Of a stretch of 13,015 nucleotides of DNA, positions 1 through 6,932 are shown piece after piece (position 1 is the first letter of the stretch; each line of letters begins with the position of its first letter). This DNA comes from Nitrospirota bacterium (GTDB taxonomy: Bacteria; Nitrospirota; Nitrospiria; Nitrospirales; UBA8639): positions 1-13,015 of the forward strand of contig JAOUGQ010000065.1 in the NCBI GenBank assembly GCA_029865515.1, given 5' to 3'. The notes beneath the pieces are model-generated. The model was given only the letters and a program-made list of their open reading frames with translations. It was not told the origin of the DNA and searched no databases. The translations under genes and the position numbers were made by a program.

Positions 1-119
1 TTCCTTCGCAAACCGATGTGAAGGAGGTTTTGGTGACCGAAGAGGTCATTCAAGGCAAGGGCGAACCCATCAAAGTCTTTGAGCATCAGAAAGGCATCAA
101 GCCAGCCGTAGGCTCCTAA
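1..119 (+). CDS. C-terminal end of an unrecognised protein (partial)
   Basis: An open frame enters from the left edge and runs 38 complete codons to a TAA at 117-119. It encodes a hydrophilic tail rich in Lys, Glu and Val that ends in AVGS. I do not recognise the family. An AAGGAGG at 21-27 precedes an in-frame GTG at 33-35, so a very short ORF starting there is formally possible, but the tail of a longer gene is more likely. It is convergent with the zinc-ribbon ORF, and the two stop codons overlap (TAA 117-119 on plus, TAG 116-118 on minus). There is no room for a conventional terminator between them. Confidence 0.45.
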   Translation, partial: PSQTDVKEVLVTEEVIQGKGEPIKVFEHQKGIKPAVGS

Positions 120-469
120 CCCTGTTTCGTTTTGCTTTCCTTATTTTCCCCCGTCTCCTCATACCCGCATTCCTGATTGTGACACAGGATTCTGCTTCCC
201 GTTTGTTTCCGAATTTTTTCGATAAGAAAGGGAGCCTGGCATTGGGGGCATGGGCGATTGATGGGCCGATCCCAAATGGCAAACGTGCAGGTAGGATAGT
301 TGCTGCAGGAATAAAACGTTTTGCCTTTTCGTGTTCGCTTTTGAACCAAATCTCCCCCGCAGTTCTGCGTAGGACATTTGATGCCTAATTTCAACGGCTT
401 GGTGGTTTTACATTCAGGGTATTGTGAACAGGCCAGGAAGTTTCCAAATCGGCCGCGTTTCCCGGTCAT
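116..469 (-). CDS. TopA C-terminal zinc-ribbon fragment (3' remnant of topA)
   Basis: This 117-aa ORF matches only the C-terminal DNA-binding part of bacterial DNA topoisomerase I. It opens with the second half of one C4 ribbon (KRGRFGNFLACS, Cys14 and Cys20), whose first CxxC pair is missing. Two fuller ribbons follow: Cys32, Cys37, Cys55 and Cys61, then Cys74, Cys77, Cys96 and Cys101. No TOPRIM or catalytic-tyrosine domain is present. In intact TopA these ribbons bind single-stranded DNA and RNA polymerase. The ATG (467-469) overlaps the TGA of topB (466-468) as ATGA, there is no visible Shine-Dalgarno, and the two frames differ. Any translation would therefore have to be coupled to topB. 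It is either a decaying 3' end of topA or a small stand-alone accessory protein working with TopB. The family assignment is strong; function is unknown. Confidence 0.8.
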   Translation of the reverse strand: MTGKRGRFGNFLACSQYPECKTTKPLKLGIKCPTQNCGGDLVQKRTRKGKTFYSCSNYPTCTFAIWDRPINRPCPQCQAPFLIEKIRKQTGSRILCHNQECGYEETGENKESKTKQG

Positions 470-3087
470 GAGCGGAGTTTGAGTTTTTTGGCTGTACGAG
501 CTGGTTTCTTAGTAGCCGATTTTTTTGCCGACGGTTTTTTGGTCTCGGCATTCTTCCCGGGCAACTTTTTGCCGCTCGCGGCCTGGTCGTCGCCGGTCTT
601 GGGTTTACGGGCCTCAAATTCGAAGCCGACTTTCCCGTCATCCCCGCGTTTCAGGTAGGCCTTGAACTTGCGACGGGTTCGTGATGAAACAAAGCCGGTC
701 AGCAATTCGGTTCTGCCTTCGCTCAGCAATTTTCTGATCTGAGTGGGTTCGATTTCCTGTTGCAGTATGACTTTGCCTGTTCGAAAGTCGCAAGTCTTGT
801 TCGGGCCGACCGCTTTTTCACAGGTATAATTCATTCCATGTTCATAAACCGATGACTGACACTTCGGGCAACTGCCCAGTGATTCTTGGCCGTGAAAATC
901 AACCGGTTCACTGTTTTCATCGTCATCATTTTGACCGAAGTCAAATTCAAGCTTGTGTTCATCGTTCAGTTTGAGGATTGCCGCAAACGGCCGGCCAAGC
1001 CGACTGCGAAATCCCTGCAACGGACCAATCGTGCGTTCGGCAATCAGAATTTCTGCTTCGGGTACTTCCAATTGACGGCTGCCCGGAATTTTCGTAATTG
1101 AAAAATCGCATTGTGTGCAGGAGAACCGTTTGTAGTTTTCTTTGACCAGGCCGCCGCATTTGGGGCAGGGTGACTGCAATGTTGAGTAATCGCCTGGAAC
1201 GGTTGTTGCGCCGTAGTTTTTGGCCCTGGCAACAATTTGTTCAACCATCTTGCTGATTTGTTGCATGAACGCTTCGCGGCCCAACTGACCTCGCTCTATC
1301 TGCGAAAGCTTGCTTTCCCATTCACCGGTCAGTTCCGGCATCGTGAGTTCGGTCACCCCCAGGCCGCGCAATAAGGTCAACAGTTGAAAAGCCTTGGTGG
1401 TGGGCATCAGTGACTTGTCTTTGCGCAATAAATAGTTCTCGCTAATTAAGCCTTCGATGATCGCTGCGCGGGTTGCCGGTGTGCCCAGACCTTTCCCGGA
1501 CATGGCTTCGCGCAAGTCATCATCATCAATCAGCTTACCGGCGCCTTCCATCGCAGAAAGCAGTGTGGCTTCGGTATATCTGGCGGGTGGTCTGGTCGCC
1601 ATGTCGCGAACTTCAATGTCGCTAACCGTGGCTTTTTCATTCTCCCCAACCGCTACAAGCGTGCCCTCACCAGCAATGGCTTCACGGCCGTAAATTGCCA
1701 ACCAACCCGGCTTGACCATCACCTTGCCTTCGGTCTTGAAGTAGTGTCTGTCAATCTGGGACATACGGGTGGTGTTTCGAAACTCCGCAGGTGGGAAAAA
1801 GGCCGCCATGAATCGACGCACGACCAGGTCGTATATCTTGGCTTCGGCTTCGCTGAGGTTCTTGGGTGCCTGCAATGTGGGAATAATGGCGAAGTGATCA
1901 GAAATTTTCGCGTCATTGAAAATACGCTTGTTCGGTTGGACCCAGTCATTGCTCAGAATTTTCGCCGCATGCGGCCCTATCGGATTGCCGCCGCTGCCGC
2001 CGGTCATGGCTGACAAACGCTCACTTGACTCATCACGCAGAATGCCCAGGGTATCTTGCACGGTAGAGAGATAGTCTTCCGGCAGAGCGCGCGAATCGGT
2101 TCTTGGATACGTCAACACCTTGTGGCGTTCATAGAGCGCTTGTGCCAGCGATAATGTTGTCTTGGCCGAAAAGCCAAACCGGGCGTTGCCTTCACGTTGC
2201 AGACTAGTCAGGTCAAACAGCATCGGTGCGCTTTGCGTCGTCGGCTTGGTTTCTTCAGTGACCACCGCCTGCTGACTCTGGCAGGCCTGCCTGATTGCTT
2301 CAGCCTGATTGCGTTCCCAAAGTCTCTCTGCGCGCCGTTCAGCATCTTCGTCAGTCTTTTTGAAGTCCGTATCAAACCAGCGACCTGAATACTGTCCGGC
2401 CTCGACATCAAACTGGGCATGCACTTCAAAGTAGGGCCGCGAGACGAATTGCTTGATCTGTTCCTCGCGCTCCACGACGATGGTCAGGGTGGGTGTTTGA
2501 ACCCGGCCAACGGTGGTGAGGTAAAAACCCCCGTCTTGGGAGTTGAACGCCGTCATAGCCCGGGTGCCGTTAATGCCAACCAGCCAGTCTGCTTCTGCTC
2601 GGCAGCGGGCGGCATCAGCGAGCGGCTTCATTTGTTCATCATCACGCAGCTCCTCAAATGCTTCGCGAATGGCCTTGGGCGTCATGGACTGCAGCCAAAG
2701 CCGGCTTTTCGGTTGCTTGGCCTTAGTGTGCTGGACAATCAGTCTGAAAATCAGCTCGCCTTCGCGCCCGGCGTCACAGGCGTTGATAATTCGGTCGATA
2801 TCTTTGCGGCTGATCAGCTTGGCGAGCAACTTGAGCCGGTCCTCGGTGCGGGCGATTGGGTTCAGGTCAAAGTGATCGGGAATGACCGGCAGATTGGCAA
2901 AAGACCACTTGCCACGTTTGACCTCTACGTCGTCAGGCGCCTTGATTTCAAGTAGGTGCCCAACGGCTGAAGTTACAACATAGTCGTCACCTTCAAAATA
3001 ATCCTTCTCGCGTTTCAGTCCGCCAAGCGAATGCGCGATGTCGGCTGCAACAGAGGGCTTCTCGGCAATTATCAGCGATTTACTCAT
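466..3087 (-). CDS. topB: DNA topoisomerase III (type IA)
   Basis: Cuts one DNA strand through a 5'-phosphotyrosine link and passes the other through, relaxing negative supercoils and decatenating replication or recombination intermediates. The 873-aa protein shows the TOPRIM motifs (AEKPSVA with Glu9; DAGREGE at 105-111, the DxG form common in TopB), GRVQTPT at 194-200, and the active site LTYPRTDS with Tyr327. Two C-terminal zinc ribbons follow (Cys641, 644, 657, 660 and Cys740, 743, 756, 766), then a Lys/Ala-rich tail from about 830. The length, double ribbon and basic tail resemble betaproteobacterial chromosomal TopB. I chose the ATG at 3085-3087 because AGGTAGGGG lies 6 bases upstream; an in-frame TTG two codons earlier is less likely. 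The gene lies between two pieces of topA, which implies import. Its TGA overlaps the ATG of the downstream zinc-ribbon ORF. Confidence 0.94.
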   Translation of the reverse strand: MSKSLIIAEKPSVAADIAHSLGGLKREKDYFEGDDYVVTSAVGHLLEIKAPDDVEVKRGKWSFANLPVIPDHFDLNPIARTEDRLKLLAKLISRKDIDRIINACDAGREGELIFRLIVQHTKAKQPKSRLWLQSMTPKAIREAFEELRDDEQMKPLADAARCRAEADWLVGINGTRAMTAFNSQDGGFYLTTVGRVQTPTLTIVVEREEQIKQFVSRPYFEVHAQFDVEAGQYSGRWFDTDFKKTDEDAERRAERLWERNQAEAIRQACQSQQAVVTEETKPTTQSAPMLFDLTSLQREGNARFGFSAKTTLSLAQALYERHKVLTYPRTDSRALPEDYLSTVQDTLGILRDESSERLSAMTGGSGGNPIGPHAAKILSNDWVQPNKRIFNDAKISDHFAIIPTLQAPKNLSEAEAKIYDLVVRRFMAAFFPPAEFRNTTRMSQIDRHYFKTEGKVMVKPGWLAIYGREAIAGEGTLVAVGENEKATVSDIEVRDMATRPPARYTEATLLSAMEGAGKLIDDDDLREAMSGKGLGTPATRAAIIEGLISENYLLRKDKSLMPTTKAFQLLTLLRGLGVTELTMPELTGEWESKLSQIERGQLGREAFMQQISKMVEQIVARAKNYGATTVPGDYSTLQSPCPKCGGLVKENYKRFSCTQCDFSITKIPGSRQLEVPEAEILIAERTIGPLQGFRSRLGRPFAAILKLNDEHKLEFDFGQNDDDENSEPVDFHGQESLGSCPKCQSSVYEHGMNYTCEKAVGPNKTCDFRTGKVILQQEIEPTQIRKLLSEGRTELLTGFVSSRTRRKFKAYLKRGDDGKVGFEFEARKPKTGDDQAASGKKLPGKNAETKKPSAKKSATKKPARTAKKLKLRS

Positions 3088-3340
3088 TAGCAACCCCTAC
3101 CTGGGAAGGCTCCTTTGGCATCTTTGATGTAAGGGAAACCGATACTCACGCGTGCAAGATCCACTACAAACTCAGGGTGAAAATGGCGCCGTTACAATCC
3201 ACCTGCTGCGATGTGACTGGTTTTTTCGCGTGCTCATCATAATGATGGCGTAGGGTAGAGGCAAGTTAGGCTGGTTGTTCAACTCATTTTTTCCAGCGGC
3301 CGCAGCCGTTGCAGCCAGCCGCCAAGGCTAGCCTGCCGAC
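3088..3340. other. Spacer between topB and the inverted-repeat element, probably imported with topB
   Basis: About 250 bases with no complete gene that I can recognise. On the minus strand a 20-codon open tail (3340 down to a TGA at 3279-3281, ending RLRPLEKMS) could be the broken 3' end of a donor gene, but it is too short to assign. Small palindromes are present: AGGCTAGCCT at 3325-3334, next to the element, and CATCAT-A-ATGATG at 3235-3247. I saw no convincing promoter for topB. This DNA does not match TopA coding sequence in any frame I read, so it most likely arrived with topB. Confidence 0.5.
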
Positions 3341-3489
3341 GGTTCTGTCGCAAAATTTTTTTGAAGGCAACAAGGGGTTTTAGCTCCGTGTCTGACAAAT
3401 GAAAATGGCTATCTTTACTGGTTTTTTTAACTCGGTCCAACATGAAAACCAGTGGCGTATCTTGCAAATCTATTTTTTGCGACAGAACC
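3341..3489. mobile_element. 149-bp inverted-repeat element with IS6-like ends (MITE-like or IS remnant)
   Basis: The plus strand begins GGTTCTGTCGCAAAA at 3341, and the minus strand read inward from 3489 begins with the same 15 bases, so the termini are perfect inverted repeats. The sequence resembles the ends of IS6-family elements (GGTTCTGTTGCAAA type). The interior is AT-rich and has no transposase-length frame, so this is a non-autonomous or internally deleted copy. The 8-bp flanks, CTGCCGAC on the left and CTCAAGGC on the right, do not form a target duplication. The homologous part of topA stops exactly at the right end. Lack of a duplication fits a rearrangement at the element end, such as adjacent deletion or recombination, rather than simple insertion. 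The IS6 link is by resemblance only. Confidence 0.65.
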
Positions 3490-3642
3490 CTCAAGGCTGT
3501 GTTCGAGGTCAATGCCCAGTTTGCTCTTCGGGACGCCTTTAAGATGACCCACAGATGCCAAGGCTTGGTCATTGCGTCCAAAATATTTGGACAGGGTTTC
3601 GGCTTTGGTAGGCGATTCGACGCTGACGAGTGATTTAGGCAT
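3427..3642 (-). pseudogene. topA: 5' remnant of topA (DNA topoisomerase I), truncated after 51 codons
   Basis: The ATG at 3640-3642 opens a frame whose first 51 codons read as the start of bacterial TopA: the TOPRIM opening VESPTKAETLSKYFGR with Glu9, then ASVGH and PKSKLGIDLEH. The homology ends at 3490, exactly at the inverted repeat of the adjacent element. The frame continues through element sequence to a TAA at 3427-3429, giving a 71-aa product that cannot be active. Two positions look drifted from the family (VSVESP where VIVESP is usual; LKGVPKS where VKDLPKS is usual), as expected of a dead fragment. It lies 68 bases downstream of dprA, the classic dprA-topA order. The matching 3' piece lies at 116-469 beyond topB. 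Confidence 0.85.
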
Positions 3643-3710
3643 AGACAGTGATGAAAATCATGAATGGTTTACGAGTAAAATTTTCCAGATGGAAAAGACA
3701 TGCTGGTGTA

Positions 3711-4847
3711 CTATCCGATGCTCATCCGGAGATACTGTAGGCCCGGTATCTGCTTTATAAGCCCTTTAATCTCCAAAGACAAGAGAATGCTCATCACTTC
3801 TGATGGGGCATATGAACCCTGCGAGATTAAATCGTCTAGGGAAACGGGTTCAAGTGAAAGGCAAGCAAACAGACGTTGTTCCTCTGGCCCTAAGGAAGGC
3901 GCGGAAGGTTGAGACTGAAGCGCAAGTTGTTGCTTCTCTAGATGATCCCGGAATGAGGGTTCTAACATAGGAAGAATTTCTTCCACAACATCTAAGGGAT
4001 TTTCGACCAATTTTGCACCTTCTTTAATAAGGCGGTGAGGGCCCCGAGTCAACGGATTTGTCACATTTCCTGGTACCGCAAATATTTCACGATTTTGTTC
4101 TAAGGCCATACGAGCTGTAATGAGGGACCCACTTCGCGAGGTCGCTTCGGTCACAATGACCCCGAGTGAAAGGCCACTGATCACCCGATTACGTTGCGGA
4201 AAGTGGTAGGAATGCGGAGGGGTTCCCATGGGAAATTCCGAAAGAACAGCTCCCTGTTGTTCAATTCGTTGTCGCAGGGGACCATGCTCGGGTGGATACA
4301 ATCGATCTATTCCACATCCGAGGACGGCCAGGGTTCTTCCGGAAGAGCCCAGTGCCCCTTCGTGGGCTGCGGCATCAATTCCCCTGGCCAGGCCACTGAC
4401 AATAGTAAAGCCCAGTGCGGCTAAATCGCCGCTCAGTTGACGGGTGAATGTACGCCCAATGTGAGAGCCGTTTCTGGACCCGACTACGGCCAGGGCCTGT
4501 TGGTCGAGGTTCTGGAGCTGGCCGGTACACCAGAGAACAGGAGGAGGGTCAGTAATGGTTTTTAAGCGAGCGGGGTATTGAGGGTCTGCTAGTGTCAGGA
4601 TGGAGAACCGACCAGCCTGAACCGCCTTCAATTCTTTTGAAATGTGTTCCTGCGCCTCAGAGGGCAGGGGTTGTTGAAGGGCCATGGCTAAGGAAGGAGA
4701 GATTTCTCCTTCCTCAATGAGCGCGCGCAGGTTCGAGGACCGTATTGCGTCCGGTGAGCCGAAACGATTGATGAGTCTGGTGTAGGTAACTGGTCCCAGT
4801 CCTTTGACTGCCAGAAGTTCCAACCATCCTTGTAACGATGAGGTCAT
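3711..4847 (-). CDS. dprA: DNA-processing protein DprA (Smf family)
   Basis: Binds incoming single-stranded DNA in the cytoplasm, protects it and loads RecA during natural transformation. The 378-aa protein has an N-terminal SAM/HhH-like region (about 1-60; LAVKGLGPVTYTRL). The Rossmann-like core carries VVGSR (121-125), SGLARGID (151-158), LGCGIDRLYPPEH (176-188), PQRNRVISGLS (217-227) and SRSGSLITA (237-245). A C-terminal winged-helix-like DprA domain follows (about 320-378). Length and all core motifs are normal, so it should be functional. The ATG at 4845-4847 has a weak AGGA a few bases upstream. The gap to rng upstream is 207 bases, so it may have its own promoter or be read through from rng. 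Downstream is the topA remnant. Confidence 0.95.
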   Translation of the reverse strand: MTSSLQGWLELLAVKGLGPVTYTRLINRFGSPDAIRSSNLRALIEEGEISPSLAMALQQPLPSEAQEHISKELKAVQAGRFSILTLADPQYPARLKTITDPPPVLWCTGQLQNLDQQALAVVGSRNGSHIGRTFTRQLSGDLAALGFTIVSGLARGIDAAAHEGALGSSGRTLAVLGCGIDRLYPPEHGPLRQRIEQQGAVLSEFPMGTPPHSYHFPQRNRVISGLSLGVIVTEATSRSGSLITARMALEQNREIFAVPGNVTNPLTRGPHRLIKEGAKLVENPLDVVEEILPMLEPSFRDHLEKQQLALQSQPSAPSLGPEEQRLFACLSLEPVSLDDLISQGSYAPSEVMSILLSLEIKGLIKQIPGLQYLRMSIG

Positions 4848-4964
4848 TCCCGTCCTGCATGGGAATGTTGAAAAGGTACGCTTTGCTCAGAGTCAAAGAT
4901 TCCGCCCGCGACATTTTCTTTGCTTGAAACTCTCAACATCTTATCTGTACCTATGCGCTAAGTG

Positions 4965-5013
4965 TCCCTTCATTCCTCCTCATAGCGAAGGGAGTACCTT
5001 TTGATGAAGGAGG
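4965..5013. repeat. Two interleaved inverted repeats between rng and dprA
   Basis: TCCCTTC (4965-4971) pairs with GAAGGGA (4987-4993). CCTCCTCAT (4975-4983) pairs with ATGAAGGAGG (5004-5013), leaving one bulged base. Each repeat places one arm in the loop of the other, so the two hairpins either exclude each other or form a pseudoknot. No U-tract follows on the minus strand, so this is not a clear terminator. It could be a control element in the rng 3' region or the dprA leader. The pairing is seen by eye only. Confidence 0.3.
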
Positions 5014-5054
5014 GATTGGGGTGGATGGCGCATTATTCAACAGTTTCTGCCTGA

Positions 5055-6608
5055 CTAGGACGCGTTCCGAGCCTCGGTGCGGGGTGTCACTTTTCCCACC
5101 ACCAGGATGTCATATTGTTCAAGGTGCAGCAAGGGATCCGCTTTAAATAAAATTTGTTGTTGGAATTCTTGTTCGAGTTGCTCAATGCTGCTGTGTTCGG
5201 TGTCGAAGAGCAGCTCAATGACTTTGGGGTTGGCACCGACCACAATTTGTTGGGATTGTCCTCGCGTGTTCCCAATGCGCCGGATATCCCGAAAAATTTC
5301 ATATGCAACGGTCATAGTGGATTTGGTGTACCCTCTCCCCTCGCAATCACCACAAATTTCCGACAACGTTCGCAAAAGATCTTCGCGGACCCGTTCACGG
5401 GAAATTTCGATGAGCCCGAGATCGGAAATGCGTGAGATCCGTGTTTGGGCTTTATCGCCTGCCAGTGCGTCCAGGGTGGCCTGATAGACTTTTTCACGGT
5501 TCCGTTCCCGTTCCATGTCAATGAAATCAATAATGATAATACCGCCAATCCCACGTAATTTTATCTGATAGCCGATTTCTTTCGCGGCTTCCAGATTGTT
5601 TTTTAGAATAGTTTCCTCCTGGTCACGTTTCCCGACAAACCGCCCTGTATTCACGTCCACCACTGTCATGGCTTCTGTGTGATCAATGACAATGTGCCCC
5701 CCGGACTTGAGCCATACTTTCCGGCTTAAGGCTCGGGTAATTTCCAATTCGATACCCAGGTGATCGAATAATCCTTCCTGTTTCTTGTCATAGAAATGGA
5801 CGCGGGACGTTTGTTCTGGAAGGTAGCGCCGGACAAAATCTTTGACTTCCTCAAAATCCGGTTTTGAGTCAACTAATAACCGATCGACTTTTTTGGTGAA
5901 CAAATCCCGCACCACCCGGAGTGGAAGCGAAAGATCGGTATGTAGGAGGCATGGGGCTGGCTGGCTGTTGGCAGCTTTGAGGGTGTCCTCCCATAACGCG
6001 GTGAGGAATCGCACGTCTGTTTGGAGATCGTCTTCAGGCACACCTTCACACACGGTTCGGACAATGTATCCATACTCGGGTTTCCGGATCCGTCGCATGA
6101 GATCCTTGAGGCGATGCCGTTCGTCCTCGTTCGTAATCCTTCGCGATACCCCGATATGATCGACATTGGGCATGAGCACCAAAAACCGTCCGGGAAGGGA
6201 GACGTAGGTGGTAATCCGAGGTCCCTTTGTTCCGATGGGTCCTTTGGAAATTTGCACGAGGAGTTCTTGCCCTTCCGCCAGGAGATTTTCGATGGGACGA
6301 GCGGTTTGACGTCGAGGGCGTGGCAGGTCTTGACTGCGTTCATCATCTTCACTGTCCACGAGCGTATCCCCGGGTTCGGTTCCAACTGACAGATCCGATA
6401 CGTGGATAAACGCGGCCCGATCCAATCCGATATCGACAAAGGCTGCTTGCATGCCTGGGAGGACTTTGATGACTTTTCCCTTATAAATATCTCCAACAAA
6501 ATCTTTCTTCCTCGGCCGATCAACATATAATTCTGTCACGACCCGATTATCTAACACGGCGACCCGGGTTTCTTCCCGGGTTACACTGATGGCGATTTCA
6601 ACTCCCAT
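5055..6608 (-). CDS. rng: Ribonuclease G/E family endoribonuclease
   Basis: A single-strand-specific endoribonuclease that matures rRNA and turns over mRNA in the cytoplasm, cutting in AU-rich regions and favouring 5'-monophosphate ends. The 517-aa protein is RNase G length and lacks the long RNase E scaffold tail. An S1-type domain covers about 36-130 (GDIYKGKVIKVLPGMQAAFVD) and contains a charged insertion at about 78-104. The 5'-sensor region is around 155-190. The catalytic carboxylates are Asp318 in VVDVNTG and Asp361 in IIIDFID. The Zn-link CGDC is at Cys419 and Cys422. I chose the ATG at 6606-6608 because it gives the standard RNase G N-terminus (MGVEIAISVT) and has GAGGAGA just upstream; the frame stays open for 58 more codons without family similarity. 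Its place next to mreBCD genes is conserved in many bacteria. Confidence 0.95.
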   Translation of the reverse strand: MGVEIAISVTREETRVAVLDNRVVTELYVDRPRKKDFVGDIYKGKVIKVLPGMQAAFVDIGLDRAAFIHVSDLSVGTEPGDTLVDSEDDERSQDLPRPRRQTARPIENLLAEGQELLVQISKGPIGTKGPRITTYVSLPGRFLVLMPNVDHIGVSRRITNEDERHRLKDLMRRIRKPEYGYIVRTVCEGVPEDDLQTDVRFLTALWEDTLKAANSQPAPCLLHTDLSLPLRVVRDLFTKKVDRLLVDSKPDFEEVKDFVRRYLPEQTSRVHFYDKKQEGLFDHLGIELEITRALSRKVWLKSGGHIVIDHTEAMTVVDVNTGRFVGKRDQEETILKNNLEAAKEIGYQIKLRGIGGIIIIDFIDMERERNREKVYQATLDALAGDKAQTRISRISDLGLIEISRERVREDLLRTLSEICGDCEGRGYTKSTMTVAYEIFRDIRRIGNTRGQSQQIVVGANPKVIELLFDTEHSSIEQLEQEFQQQILFKADPLLHLEQYDILVVGKVTPRTEARNAS

Positions 6609-6902
6609 AGTTGTCTCCTCACGTTTGCAGAATGGACAATGAGCCGATCCCCCTCGAATCTCTTGGTGAAGAGACATTGGCTTTTTCACCAGAGCCAGCC
6701 TGTCTGATCTGCCTTTCAGGGTTTGGGATGGATTGTGTGTCCATTCTGTAACAATATGTCGATGAATAATGTATTGAACCACTTGACCATGGTTCTGTGT
6801 GTGTCAATTTCCTTTATCTATAAAGTCTGTGTAAGGGTTCATCGCCCCTGGAACTCTTCCGATTGCATACTCCGTTGTTCCCTCTTTCATGCGAAAATCC
6901 GT
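6609..6902. other. rodA-rng intergenic region
   Basis: No gene is supported in this stretch; the small open frames here lack family similarity. On the minus strand a TTGACA-like -35 hexamer is visible (within AAATTGACACAC, about 6815), but no good -10 lies 16-18 bases downstream, so I do not call a promoter. An rng promoter probably lies somewhere here, since the hairpin after rodA separates the two genes. Confidence 0.35.
6614..6620 (-). promoter_or_regulatory. Ribosome binding site that sets the rng start
   Basis: On the minus strand GAGGAGA lies 5 bases before the ATG at 6606-6608. It is the strongest Shine-Dalgarno in this stretch. It supports the short RNase G start over the in-frame ATG at 6780-6782. 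Confidence 0.7.
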
Positions 6903-6926
6903 TTGAACCTCACACCGCAGGTTCAA
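6903..6926 (-). terminator. Hairpin 6 bases after rodA, possible terminator of the mre-mrd operon
   Basis: On the minus strand TTGAACCT is followed by an 8-base loop and AGGTTCAA, a perfect 8-bp stem starting 6 bases after the rodA stop. Only a short, interrupted T-run follows (ACGGATTTT), so intrinsic termination may be partial. It may instead act as a 3'-end stabilising or attenuating hairpin before rng. Confidence 0.4.
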
Positions 6927-6932
6927 GTATAG

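Noticed and set aside
105..111. Non-canonical second acid of the TopB TOPRIM DxD (residues 105-111 of topB, DAGREGE)
   Set aside because: DxG at this place is common in topoisomerase III proteins, so it is not a sign of inactivation. The coordinates given are residue numbers.
464..480. Programmed frameshift fusing TopB to the TopA ribbons
   Set aside because: The frames differ, but no slippery heptamer is visible before the stop; simple ATGA coupling explains the layout.
2419..2955. 178-aa plus-strand frame opposite topB
   Set aside because: Shadow of the topB coding strand, with no recognisable domain.
3333..3497. Target-site duplication around the inverted-repeat element
   Set aside because: The 8-bp flanks CTGCCGAC and CTCAAGGC match at only four positions.
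3279..3581. 100-aa minus-strand frame across the topA remnant and the inverted-repeat element
   Set aside because: It crosses three DNA segments of different origin and is out of frame with TopA; only its last 20 codons might be relic coding sequence.
5873..6526. 217-aa minus-strand frame inside rng
   Set aside because: An alternative frame of the clear RNase G gene, with no domain and biased low-complexity composition.
6609..6782. In-frame 58-codon N-terminal extension of rng, containing a CPFC pair
   Set aside because: It has no RNase G similarity, while the internal ATG at 6608 has a strong GAGGAGA and gives the family N-terminus.
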